From Bacteroides luhongzhouii (lineage in GTDB: Bacteria; Bacteroidota; Bacteroidia; Bacteroidales; Bacteroidaceae), in assembly GCF_009193295.2 (NCBI RefSeq), contig NZ_CP059973.1:1116001-1180000 (forward strand): 64,000 nucleotides of DNA, in the 5' to 3' direction. The position numbers and the translations under genes are program-made. Numbering within the stretch: the stretch's first letter is position 1; the number at the start of each line of letters is the position of its first letter. The notes under the pieces are model-generated. The model was given only the letters and a program-made list of their open reading frames with translations. It did not search any database and was not told the DNA's origin. Positions 63,838 to 64,000 of this stretch are shown here, one piece after another.

Positions 63838-64000
63838 ATGAATAAACACATTATTCTATTATTTATCATATTGTGCATTGGCCTTACAAGGGCCAGTGCA
63901 CAACATAGTATTACCGGTAAGGTGCTAGATGCTACTAACCAGGAGCCTATCCCATTTGCCAGTGTCACTATAAAGAACGTCAAGAGCGGAACAACTACTG
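63838..64000 (+). CDS. Outer-membrane protein with carboxypeptidase-D-like domain, cut by window edge
   Basis: The ATG at 63838 opens 54 codons to the window edge. The protein starts MNKHIILLFIILCIGLTRAS followed by AQ, a signal peptide, and continues HSITGKVLDATNQEPIPFAS, the start of a carboxypeptidase-D regulatory-like domain. This begins both TonB-dependent receptors and some OmpA-linked and surface proteins, so the type is open. It lies 21 bases after the fimbrillin-like gene and should share its transcript. Confidence 0.75.
   Translation, partial: MNKHIILLFIILCIGLTRASAQHSITGKVLDATNQEPIPFASVTIKNVKSGTTT

Overview
The window is typical of a human-gut Bacteroides (Bacteroidota). It carries SusC/SusD pairs, a hybrid two-component regulator, many lipoprotein signal peptides and glycoside hydrolases, and the Bacteroides promoter form (a TTG-type -33 box, then TAnnTTTG). 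I see no rRNA, tRNA, CRISPR array, transposase or recombinase. The species cannot be fixed from sequence alone.

Layout. (1) 1-5140: a sodium/solute symporter cut by the left edge, a divergent AraC regulator and a GH2 beta-mannosidase. A ~35-bp element lies at the same distance from the -7 boxes of both the symporter and the mannosidase, which suggests a small AraC regulon. (2) 5377-34912: a large polysaccharide utilization locus (PUL). The minus strand carries GH29, a GH123-like enzyme, GH95, a PL8-GH29 fusion and GH3. In the middle is a hybrid two-component system (HTCS). The plus strand carries SusC-SusD-SusC-SusD and a GH16 lipoprotein with two copies of a C-terminal module. Both outward promoters carry the same TTGTACG direct repeat with a 22-bp period, the likely HTCS operator. 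The substrate is unknown but should be rich in fucose and probably contains uronic acid. (3) 35055-47347: a dextran-type PUL (SusR-like regulator, SusC, SusD, SusE-like, GH66 dextranase, GH31), in the order I recall for BT_3086-BT_3091 of B. thetaiotaomicron. (4) 47348-49214: a nearly gene-free stretch with unusual DNA: a 26-bp inverted repeat enclosing four evenly spaced GGGAA-N4-TTCCC-type palindromes, seven TATGAGAA octamers, an 18-bp-arm hairpin, a nested RNA-like fold and one small HTH protein gene. (5) 49215-56416: a minus-strand cluster without SusC/D, made of a sulfatase, a tiny lipoprotein, an unassigned clan GH-A-like hydrolase, two lipoproteins, GH43 and the tail of a GH2 gene whose 5' part is missing. 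(6) 56815-64000: an alpha/beta hydrolase, an MFS exporter, a TPR-type membrane regulator, a fimbrillin/FISUMP-like lipoprotein and the start of an outer-membrane protein cut by the right edge.

How it works together. In each PUL the surface lipoproteins bind and cut the glycan, SusC/D import oligosaccharides, periplasmic exo-enzymes finish digestion, and the HTCS or SusR-like sensor senses products and activates its promoters. The most notable observations are the shared HTCS operator, the shared AraC element, the palindrome and octamer region near 47.6-48.1 kb, the structured leader near 48.8 kb, the PL8-GH29 fusion, and two small open frames (30 and 53 codons) with good promoters.
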